In this document: positions 7,688-14,659 of the stretch, piece after piece
How positions within the stretch are numbered: position 1 is the first letter of the stretch
How the letters are laid out: the number at the start of each line of letters is the position of its first letter
Origin: Pseudomonas sp. CBZ-4
Lineage (GTDB): Bacteria; Pseudomonadota; Gammaproteobacteria; Pseudomonadales; Pseudomonadaceae
Reading direction: 5' to 3'
Assembly: GCF_000346755.1 (NCBI RefSeq)
Contig: NZ_ANNV01000101.1
Span: forward strand, 100,718-164,717
Length of the DNA stretch: 64,000 nt
Position numbers and translations under genes: made by a program
Notes under the pieces: generated by a model
The model's database searches: none
Told to the model about the DNA's origin: nothing
The model's input: only the letters and a program-made list of their open reading frames with translations

Positions 7688-7861
7688 ATGGCGAATACTG
7701 ATATTCATTCGGATGGAAAGAAATCCACGCTTAGCGCTTACGAGCGCAAGATGGCTCGCCAGCGCCCCGAATTCATCTCGCAGGACCTTCTGGATAAGGT
7801 GGTCCGTGAGCATAGTGCTTTTTTCAAATCTATGCGCATGGATAAGCACGTCTCGCTATGA
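7688..7861 (+). CDS. small protein, candidate antitoxin
   Basis: 57 residues if started at the ATG at 7688, which follows AGGGTGAACACC. An upstream in-frame start at 7586 would put translation inside the promoter, so it is rejected. The protein is hydrophilic, beginning MANTDIHSDGKKSTLSAYER, with a basic segment RKMARQRPEF and a C-terminal helix. Its stop overlaps the start of the 153-residue gene (ATGA), the coupling normal for antitoxin-toxin pairs. It is shorter than YafN-type antitoxins and has no recognisable DNA-binding fold, so the antitoxin role is inferred from context. Palindromes flank its promoter. It could alternatively be an unrelated phage accessory protein. Confidence 0.5.
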   Translation: MANTDIHSDGKKSTLSAYERKMARQRPEFISQDLLDKVVREHSAFFKSMRMDKHVSL

Positions 7862-8319
7862 CGGCCGTCGTGGTGAGCAGGAAGCTCACGTTAGCTATCG
7901 GCGAAAAACTCTCGCAATCGTACGCAAGCGAATTTTCCCTTTGGAAACAAGGCTTGATCGGCGCTGGCGATTTTTTTGGAAAAACGACACCGTTCGTCGC
8001 TCCCCCCGCGATTAAAAACGTTTTAGAGAAGGTGCACCTCGAGCACAAAGGCGTATCCCGCAGATGGGATGCAATGTTGAGGGAAGGAATCCTTGATCCT
8101 CAAGCGTACACATCTGACAAAATATTAGTTTTTGGGCGGATGTGGGATGTCAGGCTTAGCCCTTACATGCTTGTGACAATTCTCGAGCCTGGGCATGACC
8201 AAATGAAAGATTGGCCTATGCTAGCAGGTGTTGGTGCATATTTTGGAGCTGAAAGCGCTGCTTTCTCCAGAGAATATCCAACTACCGCATGGGTTACTTC
8301 TGGTTTCCCGTCTAATTAA
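7858..8319 (+). CDS. YafO-like toxin candidate in a phage accessory module
   Basis: A 153-residue protein. It resembles the YafO family of translation-dependent ribosome-associated mRNA endonucleases in the order of its motifs: a helix with F-x-x-W-K-x-G (residues about 26-32), F-G-K-x-x-x-F (about 39-45), a K-V-H-L-E segment (about 58-62), a W at about 69, then SDKILVFG (about 86-93) and the core strand PYMLVTILEPGHDQM followed by a C-terminal helix. YafO proteins show the equivalents FGRD, HIHL and LLIAILKPEPH. The start overlaps the upstream 57-residue gene by four bases and the gene ends in a strong terminator. Base composition is AT-richer than the tail genes, a sign of separate acquisition. 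The toxin call is by recalled motif pattern only. Confidence 0.5.
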   Translation: MTAVVVSRKLTLAIGEKLSQSYASEFSLWKQGLIGAGDFFGKTTPFVAPPAIKNVLEKVHLEHKGVSRRWDAMLREGILDPQAYTSDKILVFGRMWDVRLSPYMLVTILEPGHDQMKDWPMLAGVGAYFGAESAAFSREYPTTAWVTSGFPSN

Positions 8320-8343
8320 GCCCAGCCCCGCGCTGGGCTTTTT
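8319..8343 (+). terminator. strong intrinsic terminator after the candidate toxin
   Basis: AGCCCAGC and GCTGGGCT form an eight-pair stem with the five-base loop CCCGC, followed by TTTT. It insulates the two-gene unit from downstream genes. Confidence 0.85.
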
Positions 8344-8394
8344 GCATCTGGTGAATCCTATCGTCACCGCCTAGCCTCCACCCAACCCACGAGA

Positions 8395-8415
8395 ACCCCG
8401 CCCATGCGGGGCTTT
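8395..8415 (+). terminator. second hairpin, weak terminator
   Basis: CCCCGC-CCAT-GCGGGG with a short CTTT tail, 52 bases after the stronger terminator. It may act as a back-up stop or only as a hairpin. Confidence 0.4.
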
Positions 8416-8469
8416 GGCGCTTCCTGCTGAAAATGGTAGATTGCTTTTCTTGATCAAGGAGAAGGGTCT

Positions 8470-8808
8470 ATGTCTAGTGAACCGGGAGTGATTGGCTCTC
8501 TAATGCTGTTTTTTATTGGTGCGGTGCTTTATTTCTTGCCAACTATTAACGGCAAAAGCAGAAAGCACCCAAATACGGACTCCATATTTCTTCTTAACTT
8601 ATTTTTGGGATGGACTCTCATAGGGTGGGTGATTGCGCTGGTCTGGTCAGCATCCGCCATAAGCAAGCCTGTGGAAGCGAAGAACAGCCCCACCGCTCCA
8701 GAAATCGACAGATACGAAGCCCTTGAAAAGCTTGTGTCCATGAAGGAGCGCGGATTTATTTCGGAAGATGAGTTCCAAGCCGAAAAAGCAAGACTGCTTC
8801 GAAGCTGA
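8470..8808 (+). CDS. superinfection-immunity-like membrane protein with C-terminal SHOCT motif
   Basis: A 112-residue protein with two membrane segments: residues about 8-25 and about 41-60, the second containing LLNLFLGWTLIGWVIALVWS. That sequence is the hallmark of the Imm_superinfect domain, named for T4 Imm, which blocks DNA entry of related phages at the inner membrane. Residues about 82-112 (EALEKLVSMKERGFISEDEF, then QAEKARLL) are a SHOCT motif, a short C-terminal helical module common in bacterial membrane proteins. The ribosome site AAGGAGAAGGG is strong, and a terminator lies on each side, so the gene is an independent cassette between tail genes. A role in excluding other phages is inferred from the domain. 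Confidence 0.7.
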   Translation: MSSEPGVIGSLMLFFIGAVLYFLPTINGKSRKHPNTDSIFLLNLFLGWTLIGWVIALVWSASAISKPVEAKNSPTAPEIDRYEALEKLVSMKERGFISEDEFQAEKARLLRS

Positions 8809-8826
8809 ACATCAGTACAACCACTA

Positions 8827-8847
8827 CCCGCTACGGCGGGTTTTTTT
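8827..8847 (+). terminator. intrinsic terminator before tape measure gene
   Basis: CCCGC-TACG-GCGGG followed by seven T. It is also the first part of a module repeated before three other late genes. Confidence 0.8.
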
Positions 8848-8867
8848 ATGCCCGGAGAAAAATAATG
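8841..8867 (+). repeat. T-tract plus ribosome-site module, copy 1 (variant)
   Basis: TTTTTTTATGCCCGGAGAAAA followed shortly by the tape measure start. Close to the three later copies that read ATTGCCTGGAGAAAAG or ATTGCCTGGAGGAAAG. Confidence 0.65.
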
Positions 8868-11800
8868 AGCACCAACTTCGCCTCCCTGGGCATTGCCGTT
8901 GAGTCCTCGCAAGCAGCAAAGGCCGCTGACGACCTGGATAAATTGGTCGACTCGGCAGAAGGTGCACAGAAGGCGATCGACGACCTAGGCAAGACTGGTG
9001 AAGGCTTGGCCAACACGGGCAAGAAGATCACTCAGGCAGAAAATGAGGTAGCCCAGGGCGTCGAGAAGTCCACTGCCGCGATAGATCGCAGGTCCGGTGC
9101 AAGCCGCAAAGCGACTGAAAGCGCCGCCGCAGAGATCACCGTTATCAGCCAGCTCGACAAGGCGATGACGGGCAATATCGACAGCATTGAATCCTTAGTG
9201 CGGGCAGAGGGTTTGTTGGAGCGCGCTCGCAAAGGCGGCTTGGTCACTATCGAAGATCAGGCAAAGTATCAAGATCAGCTGGGCAGGGCCTACGACAAAA
9301 TCGAGAAGGCCGAAGCCAAGGAGTTGGCGCAGAAGCAGAAGCTGATCGATGCCGAAAACCGCCACATTGAGGCGCTGAAACGCACCGTCAACGGGATTGA
9401 CCCAGTGACCGTCAAGCTGGCGAAGCTGGAGGACCAAGAGAAAGCGCTAAACGACCTGCACAAAACAGGTCAGATAGATGCTGAACGATACCAGGAGGCC
9501 CTTTCCAAGATCGGCAAGGACCGTGCCGGGCTGACCGCCACGGAGACCGCGTTCGACAAATTGAAGCTCGGCACTCGCCAGGCCCAAGAGAACGTAATGC
9601 AGCTTGCCAACGCCCTGCAGTCGGGCGATCTGGGGAGCGGTGCGCGAGCCATTGCACAATTGGGTGCTGGTGCCGGCGAATCAGCGCGAAGTCTGGCGGG
9701 GATGATAATTCCAGCCGGTCTGCTGGTGGCCGTTCTTGGGTCGCTTGGCTACGCCTATTTTGATGCAATGAAGCAGGCGCGCGAGTTCAATGCCGCAATT
9801 AATGGCGGAACCAACGGCGCCGGCCAGACAATTGCCAGCTTGAAGGATATGGCCGACGGCGCCGGGCGAATCACTGGAAATCTATCCGGCGCGCGTGAAG
9901 CGGTTGTGTCGCTTGCGTCGGGGGCCGCAACAAGCGGTACGCAGATGCGCAACCTGGCTGAGGCTGCGGCAGCGATCAGCGAAATCACGGGGCAGGGCGC
10001 TGGCGAACTCGCGAAGTCTTTCGCCACCGCCGGTGATACAGCGACAGAGGCTGCAGGAAAAATCAGCAGCCAGTATGGGTTGCTTACCCTAGATCAATAC
10101 CAAGTGATCAAGGGGATTGATGACCAAGGCGATCATCAGCGCGCACTTGATGTCCTGAGTGGAAACTTGAATGAGGCGGCTCTAGAGCGCCTCAAGGCTT
10201 ATCGAGGCTCTCTCTCCGATATTGAGCGAGATTGGGATGACATCGGAAACGCGACAAAACGCGCATATTCCTACATTCGGTCGGAAGCGTTTCCAGACCT
10301 CGCGAAGCAGATAGAGCTAACCCAGCGCGTGCTTGATACACGCAAGGCGGGCGGAGTATCGGGGGCTATATCTGCGGGGCTGGGCAAGGCAAGCACAGCA
10401 TTTGACTCGATGCTAGGACTGGAGGACACCGACTCAACCGAAGCGCTGGAGAAGAAACTCGCAAGCCTCAAGGCCAGGCAAGCAGCCAGCGCCAATCTAG
10501 CAATCATCACTGGCGAGAACACCGACGCAAACCAGAAAGCTATCAAGGTCCAAAAAGAACTGGATGCGCAGCTCGATGAGATTAACCCTCTAAACAAGCG
10601 CACAGCGGGGCTGGACAAGCTCAACGATAAATTCAGAACGCTTTACGAGAACGCTGAGAGGACGGGCCAAAAGTCCAAGCTTCTGGATGGCGTCGATTTT
10701 GACGGTAAAAAGTTCTCAGGGGGTGCTTACGACACCTTGCTGAAAGGGCTCAACGACAAAAACAAAGACCCCAAGGCCGCAAGCTCTCAAGTCGACCTAA
10801 CCAGCTTCAACAACGCCAAAAACAACCTGTCCGATATCGTCAATGAATACCGGAATGCCCAAAAGGAACTGGAGGCCCAGCAGAAAGCCGGCGTAGTTTC
10901 GCTGTCGGACTATGCCAAGCAGCGGTCGGCCTTGGTCAACCAAGAAAAGGACGATGTAACCGCGGCGTACCAGGCAGAGATTGATGCACTGGAGGCGGCG
11001 AAGGGTAAGAAGTCCACGACGGCTGCGCAGAGCATCCAGATCGACCAGAAGATCGCCGATGCACGGCAGGGGATGGTCAAGGCTCAGAAGGATGCTGACA
11101 GCCAGCTGACCGTCATTGCAACGAACGAAAAAGGCCGCCTGGAGCAACTGACGGCCGCCTCGGAGGCTTACGTCAACCAGCTGGAGCGTCAGCGGGCCGC
11201 ACTGGAAGCTGCCGGCTCCCGCGCAGCGAACGGGCTAGGTCTTGGAGACCGCCAGGCGGGCCTGCAAGCCAGCCTCGACGCAACCACGGACAAGTTCAAC
11301 GACGAGCGCGCCAAACTACTGGATCGCCGCAAGACCGCGCCTGATAAGTACAGCCAGGAAGACTACATGCGCGACCTGGCCAGCCTTCAGGATGCGGAAG
11401 GCAAGTATCGCGATACGGTGGTAGAAAACTACGACAAGATCTCGGAGGCCCAGGGGGATTGGCGCAAAGGGGCGTCGTCGGCTTTCCAGAACTACCTGGA
11501 GTCTGCGAAGGATGTAGCAGGGCAAACCAAGGGCCTGTTCACCAATGCCTTTTCCAGCATGGAAGACTCCATCGTCGATTTTGCGCTGACCGGAAAACTC
11601 AGCTTCGCCGACTTCACAAAGTCGATCATCGCGGACATGGCGCGAATTGCTGCACGCCAAGCGGCGTCCGGCCTTCTATCCAGCATCGCAGGCACTGCAC
11701 TGGGCGCATGGCTTGGTGGTGGCGGTGGTGGCGGTACCAGCTTCGGCTCTGATATTGGCGGCGCGATCACGGCCAATGCCAAGGGCGGCGTGTACGACTC

Positions 11801-12164
11801 CCCGAGCCTGTCGAGCTTCAGCAACCAGGTGCACGACAAGCCGCAGATGTTCGCCTTCGCAAAAGGCGCGGGCATCTTCGCCGAGGCTGGGCCAGAGGCA
11901 ATCATGCCGCTGACCAGGACGGCCGGCGGTGAGCTTGGGGTGCGTGCGCTGGGCGGTGGTGGCGGGGGAGGTGCTGGTAACACCTACAACTTCCCCGTAT
12001 CGGTATCCGTTCAGACCTCTGGCGATGGCGGTACCGCGACGCAGGAAGACACTACTCAACTCGGGAAGGGCATCCAGCAGGCGGCCAAGGTTGAGGCGGA
12101 AACCGCAATTGCCAAGGGCCTTCAGCCTGGCGGCTCAATCTGGCGAGTCATCAACGGGAGGTAA
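8865..12164 (+). CDS. phage tail tape measure protein (lambda gpH-like)
   Basis: A 1099-residue protein that sets tail length and is ejected with the DNA. Residues 1-270 form long coiled coils rich in Ala, Lys, Glu and Gln, typical of tape measures. A membrane-like hydrophobic stretch lies at about 279-298 (MIIPAGLLVAVLGSLGYAYF). More coiled coil follows at about 645-870. Residues about 885-945 (SSMEDSIVDFALTGKLSFAD, then KSIIADMARIAARQAASGLL) are the lambda tape measure C-terminal domain, followed by a Gly-rich segment and a globular end. It follows the accessory island rather than the chaperone gene directly, which is unusual. Its length predicts a tail of roughly 160 nm by the usual 0.15 nm per residue rule. 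Confidence 0.95.
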   Translation: MSTNFASLGIAVESSQAAKAADDLDKLVDSAEGAQKAIDDLGKTGEGLANTGKKITQAENEVAQGVEKSTAAIDRRSGASRKATESAAAEITVISQLDKAMTGNIDSIESLVRAEGLLERARKGGLVTIEDQAKYQDQLGRAYDKIEKAEAKELAQKQKLIDAENRHIEALKRTVNGIDPVTVKLAKLEDQEKALNDLHKTGQIDAERYQEALSKIGKDRAGLTATETAFDKLKLGTRQAQENVMQLANALQSGDLGSGARAIAQLGAGAGESARSLAGMIIPAGLLVAVLGSLGYAYFDAMKQAREFNAAINGGTNGAGQTIASLKDMADGAGRITGNLSGAREAVVSLASGAATSGTQMRNLAEAAAAISEITGQGAGELAKSFATAGDTATEAAGKISSQYGLLTLDQYQVIKGIDDQGDHQRALDVLSGNLNEAALERLKAYRGSLSDIERDWDDIGNATKRAYSYIRSEAFPDLAKQIELTQRVLDTRKAGGVSGAISAGLGKASTAFDSMLGLEDTDSTEALEKKLASLKARQAASANLAIITGENTDANQKAIKVQKELDAQLDEINPLNKRTAGLDKLNDKFRTLYENAERTGQKSKLLDGVDFDGKKFSGGAYDTLLKGLNDKNKDPKAASSQVDLTSFNNAKNNLSDIVNEYRNAQKELEAQQKAGVVSLSDYAKQRSALVNQEKDDVTAAYQAEIDALEAAKGKKSTTAAQSIQIDQKIADARQGMVKAQKDADSQLTVIATNEKGRLEQLTAASEAYVNQLERQRAALEAAGSRAANGLGLGDRQAGLQASLDATTDKFNDERAKLLDRRKTAPDKYSQEDYMRDLASLQDAEGKYRDTVVENYDKISEAQGDWRKGASSAFQNYLESAKDVAGQTKGLFTNAFSSMEDSIVDFALTGKLSFADFTKSIIADMARIAARQAASGLLSSIAGTALGAWLGGGGGGGTSFGSDIGGAITANAKGGVYDSPSLSSFSNQVHDKPQMFAFAKGAGIFAEAGPEAIMPLTRTAGGELGVRALGGGGGGGAGNTYNFPVSVSVQTSGDGGTATQEDTTQLGKGIQQAAKVEAETAIAKGLQPGGSIWRVINGR

Positions 12165-12166
12165 CC

Positions 12167-12505
12167 ATGGCGATTGAAACGTTCACCTGGGCCACCCAGA
12201 ACGGGGAGGCACCCGATATTACCTATCGGGTGCGCACCTCGCAGTTCGGGGACGGCTACAAGCAAGAGGTCGGAGACGGGATCAACAACAAAGTCGATTC
12301 CTATCCGATCACCCACACAGGCGGACAGGCGAGAGCGCTGGAAATTATGGCGTTCTTCGACCGTCACAAGGGTGCCAAAGCCTTTCTCTGGACAACCCCG
12401 CTTGGACAGCTTGGCCTGTTCACCTGCAAGAACCCAACCCCTACGCCCATGGGCGGGGGGGTATTCAAAGTGACAGCGACGTTCGAGCGCGCTTTCCACC
12501 CGTAA
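12167..12505 (+). CDS. minor tail protein M (lambda gpM-like)
   Basis: A 112-residue protein of the phage minor tail family, part of the tail tip assembled with L, K, I and J. It begins METF-like (MAIETFTWATQNG) and has the family pattern VRTSQFGDGYKQEVGDGIN followed by a beta-rich core and the ending VFKVTATFERAFHP. It starts 2 bases after the tape measure stop, and the L gene follows after 10 bases, reproducing the lambda order H-M-L-K-I-J. Confidence 0.9.
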   Translation: MAIETFTWATQNGEAPDITYRVRTSQFGDGYKQEVGDGINNKVDSYPITHTGGQARALEIMAFFDRHKGAKAFLWTTPLGQLGLFTCKNPTPTPMGGGVFKVTATFERAFHP

Positions 12506-12515
12506 AGGTCAATCC

Positions 12516-13265
12516 ATGTCGCTGATCAATGCTATCCAGACTCTTGAGCCTGGTAACGAAGTCATGCTGTTCGAGTTGGACGGAAGCGATTACGGAGCCG
12601 ATGTCCTGCGCTTCCACGGCCATGCGATCCCGCACACGCCTGCCGAACTGCTGGCCGCCGGCCCGAACGCTGACCAACTGCCGGCCAAGTCGATCTGGTG
12701 GAAAGGCGAAGAGTACGGCGCCTGGCCCATGCAGTACGAGGGAAGCGAGGCGAACGGCGACGGCACGGCAGTACGGCCGAAGCTGTCAGTCGGCAACGTC
12801 AATGGGCGCATCACAGCCCTGTGCTTGACCTTCGAGGATCTTCTTGAGTTCAAGCTGACCATTCGCAACACGCTGGCCGAGTTCCTGGACGCCGCGAACT
12901 TCGAAGACGGAAATCCTACGGCCGACCCCACCCAAGAATCGATCGAGGTCTGGTATGTCGACCAGAAGACCAATGAGGACGGTGAGACGGTCACATGGGA
13001 CCTGGCCAGTCCGGGCGATGTTGGCGGTGAAACCATTGGTCGGCAGATGACAACGCTGTGCCACTGGTGCCTCACAGGTGGTTACAGAGGCCCCAACTGT
13101 GGATACACCGGCCCCTACGTCACGAAGGACGGGGTTGTCACTGATGACCCTGAACTCGATGAGTGCGACGGAACGCTTGGCAAGGGCTGCGACCCGCGCT
13201 TTGGCGTAGGAAATCCCGCCTCATTCGGTGGATTTCCCGCTGTTTCACTCATTGCCCGGAGCTGA
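12516..13265 (+). CDS. minor tail protein L (lambda gpL-like, probable Fe-S protein)
   Basis: A 249-residue tail tip protein. The C-terminal region has five cysteines at residues 182, 185, 195, 217 and 225 (motifs LCHWC, PNCG, DECDG, KGCDPRFG). Lambda gpL uses four C-terminal cysteines to hold a 4Fe-4S cluster, and the spacing of 185, 195, 217 and 225 here is close to it, so a cluster is likely. The ending CDPRFGVGNPASFGGFP is conserved in the family. Gene order M-L-K supports the call. Confidence 0.9.
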   Translation: MSLINAIQTLEPGNEVMLFELDGSDYGADVLRFHGHAIPHTPAELLAAGPNADQLPAKSIWWKGEEYGAWPMQYEGSEANGDGTAVRPKLSVGNVNGRITALCLTFEDLLEFKLTIRNTLAEFLDAANFEDGNPTADPTQESIEVWYVDQKTNEDGETVTWDLASPGDVGGETIGRQMTTLCHWCLTGGYRGPNCGYTGPYVTKDGVVTDDPELDECDGTLGKGCDPRFGVGNPASFGGFPAVSLIARS

Positions 13266-13268
13266 AGA

Positions 13269-14024
13269 ATGCGCAAACACATCATCTCGGCAATCCAGAC
13301 TCATGCGGCGGCCGAGTACCCGAAAGAGTGCTGCGGGCTGGTATTGTCCGTGGGCCGGGCGCAAAAGTACTTCCCGTGCCGGAATATCGCCACGGAGCCG
13401 AACGAAGAGTTCCGGCTTGAGCCTGAGGACTACGCCGCGGCGGAAGACCAGGGCCAGGTGATCGGTATCGTGCATTCGCACCCGGACGCCACCAGCAGGC
13501 CGTCTTCGCGCGACCTGGCGATGTGCGAGGCCACGGCCTTGCCCTGGCACATTCTGTCGTGGCCTGAGGGAGACCTGCGCACGATCACGCCGACCGGCAA
13601 CACGCCGCTGCTCAAGCGCCCGTTCGTACACGGCGCCTGGGACTGCTGGCAGGTCTGCGCCGATTGGTATCTTCGCGAGTGGGGCGTTGAGTTTGAGGCC
13701 TTCCAGCGCGCCGATGGCTGGTGGGAGAGTGCCGACAGCGCCAGCCTATACGAGGCGAACTACGCCGCCGCCGGCTTCGAGCAGGTCGACACCCCGCAGC
13801 GCGGCGACATGGTCGTCATGCAGGTCGGTCGAACGGTCCACCCGAACCATGCGGGGATCTACCTGGGTACTGACCCGGCGCTGCCTGGGGAGGAATCAGG
13901 CGTGTTCGGCCCTGGTCCATTCGTGATGCACCACCTTTATGGTCGGCCGTCAGAGGTGATCGTCTACGGCGGCCCTTGGCTGCAGCGCACCCGCTTAATT
14001 CTTCGACACAAGGAGGCCCGATGA
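13269..14024 (+). CDS. tail tip protein K: JAMM peptidase plus NlpC/P60 domain
   Basis: A 251-residue, two-domain protein acting at the tail tip, probably trimming tail proteins or cutting peptidoglycan during entry. The N-terminal domain (1-105) has a complete JAMM zinc motif: E20 in KECCG, H69-S-H71-P, and D82 spaced H-x10-D. The C-terminal domain (110-251) is NlpC/P60, with catalytic C126 in HGAWDCWQVC and H194 in NHAGIYLG. Both active sites look intact. It starts 3 bases after L and overlaps I by four bases. Confidence 0.9.
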   Translation: MRKHIISAIQTHAAAEYPKECCGLVLSVGRAQKYFPCRNIATEPNEEFRLEPEDYAAAEDQGQVIGIVHSHPDATSRPSSRDLAMCEATALPWHILSWPEGDLRTITPTGNTPLLKRPFVHGAWDCWQVCADWYLREWGVEFEAFQRADGWWESADSASLYEANYAAAGFEQVDTPQRGDMVVMQVGRTVHPNHAGIYLGTDPALPGEESGVFGPGPFVMHHLYGRPSEVIVYGGPWLQRTRLILRHKEAR

Positions 14025-14599
14025 GCGCCATTGTTTATTCGCCGATGACCACCATCAAGCTGTCGGGCTCGCTGGCCCAGAAGTTCGGCAGGCTGCACCG
14101 GCGCCAGGTTTCCTCGGGCGATACCTGGGAAGTTTTCAGGGCGCTTAAGGCCACCATTGACGGATTCGAGGCCGAGATCCGCCGTCTTGATCGCCTGGGC
14201 CTTCGCTTCGCCATCTTTCGCAACCGTAAAAACGTCGGGGCGGACGAGTTCGGCATGGGCGGAGCCAGGGAGATCAGGATTGTTCCTGTGATCGAAGGCA
14301 GCAAGCGCGGCGGGATTTTGCAGATCGTGCTGGGCGTGGTGCTGATCGCGGCAAGTTACTTTGGCGCGCCGACGGCGCCCGCAGGTATCGCGCTGCTGGC
14401 AGGTGGCGTTATCCAGATGCTCAGCCCGCAGGCGGCAGGCCTCAAGCAGAGCGCATCACCGGAAAACATGCCCAGCTACGCCTTCGGCAGCGCAAAGAAC
14501 ACCACAGCCAGCGGCAACCCTGTCCCTATCTGCATCGGCGACCGCCGGTGGGGCGGGGCGATTATCTCGGCATCGATCTACGCCGAAGACAAGACATAA
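14021..14599 (+). CDS. tail tip assembly protein I (lambda gpI-like)
   Basis: A 192-residue protein. The ATG at 14021 overlaps the K stop (ATGA) and follows AAGGAGGCCCG, a near-perfect ribosome site, so the longer frame from 13976 is rejected. The N-terminal half resembles a ubiquitin-like fold (IKLSGSLAQKFGRLH). Residues about 95-130 are hydrophobic with many Gly and Ala (ILQIVLGVVLIAASYFGA), and the end carries GNPVPICIGDRRWGG. These are standard features of gpI, needed to load gpJ into the tail tip. A terminator and the repeated module follow. Confidence 0.85.
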   Translation: MSAIVYSPMTTIKLSGSLAQKFGRLHRRQVSSGDTWEVFRALKATIDGFEAEIRRLDRLGLRFAIFRNRKNVGADEFGMGGAREIRIVPVIEGSKRGGILQIVLGVVLIAASYFGAPTAPAGIALLAGGVIQMLSPQAAGLKQSASPENMPSYAFGSAKNTTASGNPVPICIGDRRWGGAIISASIYAEDKT

Positions 14600-14617
14600 C
14601 CACGACGCATCGAGCAA

Positions 14618-14639
14618 GCCGCCCAAGAGGCGGTTTTTT
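14618..14639 (+). terminator. intrinsic terminator before gpJ-like gene
   Basis: GCCGCC-CAAGA-GGCGGT followed by a run of T. It lies between the I and J genes, so late transcripts must read through it. Confidence 0.75.
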
Positions 14640-14659
14640 ATTGCCTGGAGGAAAGCATG
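14634..14659 (+). repeat. T-tract plus ribosome-site module, copy 2
   Basis: TTTTTTATTGCCTGGAGGAAAG followed by CATG with the J start. Nearly identical to the copies before the tail fibre (19283) and endolysin (21081) genes. Confidence 0.7.
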
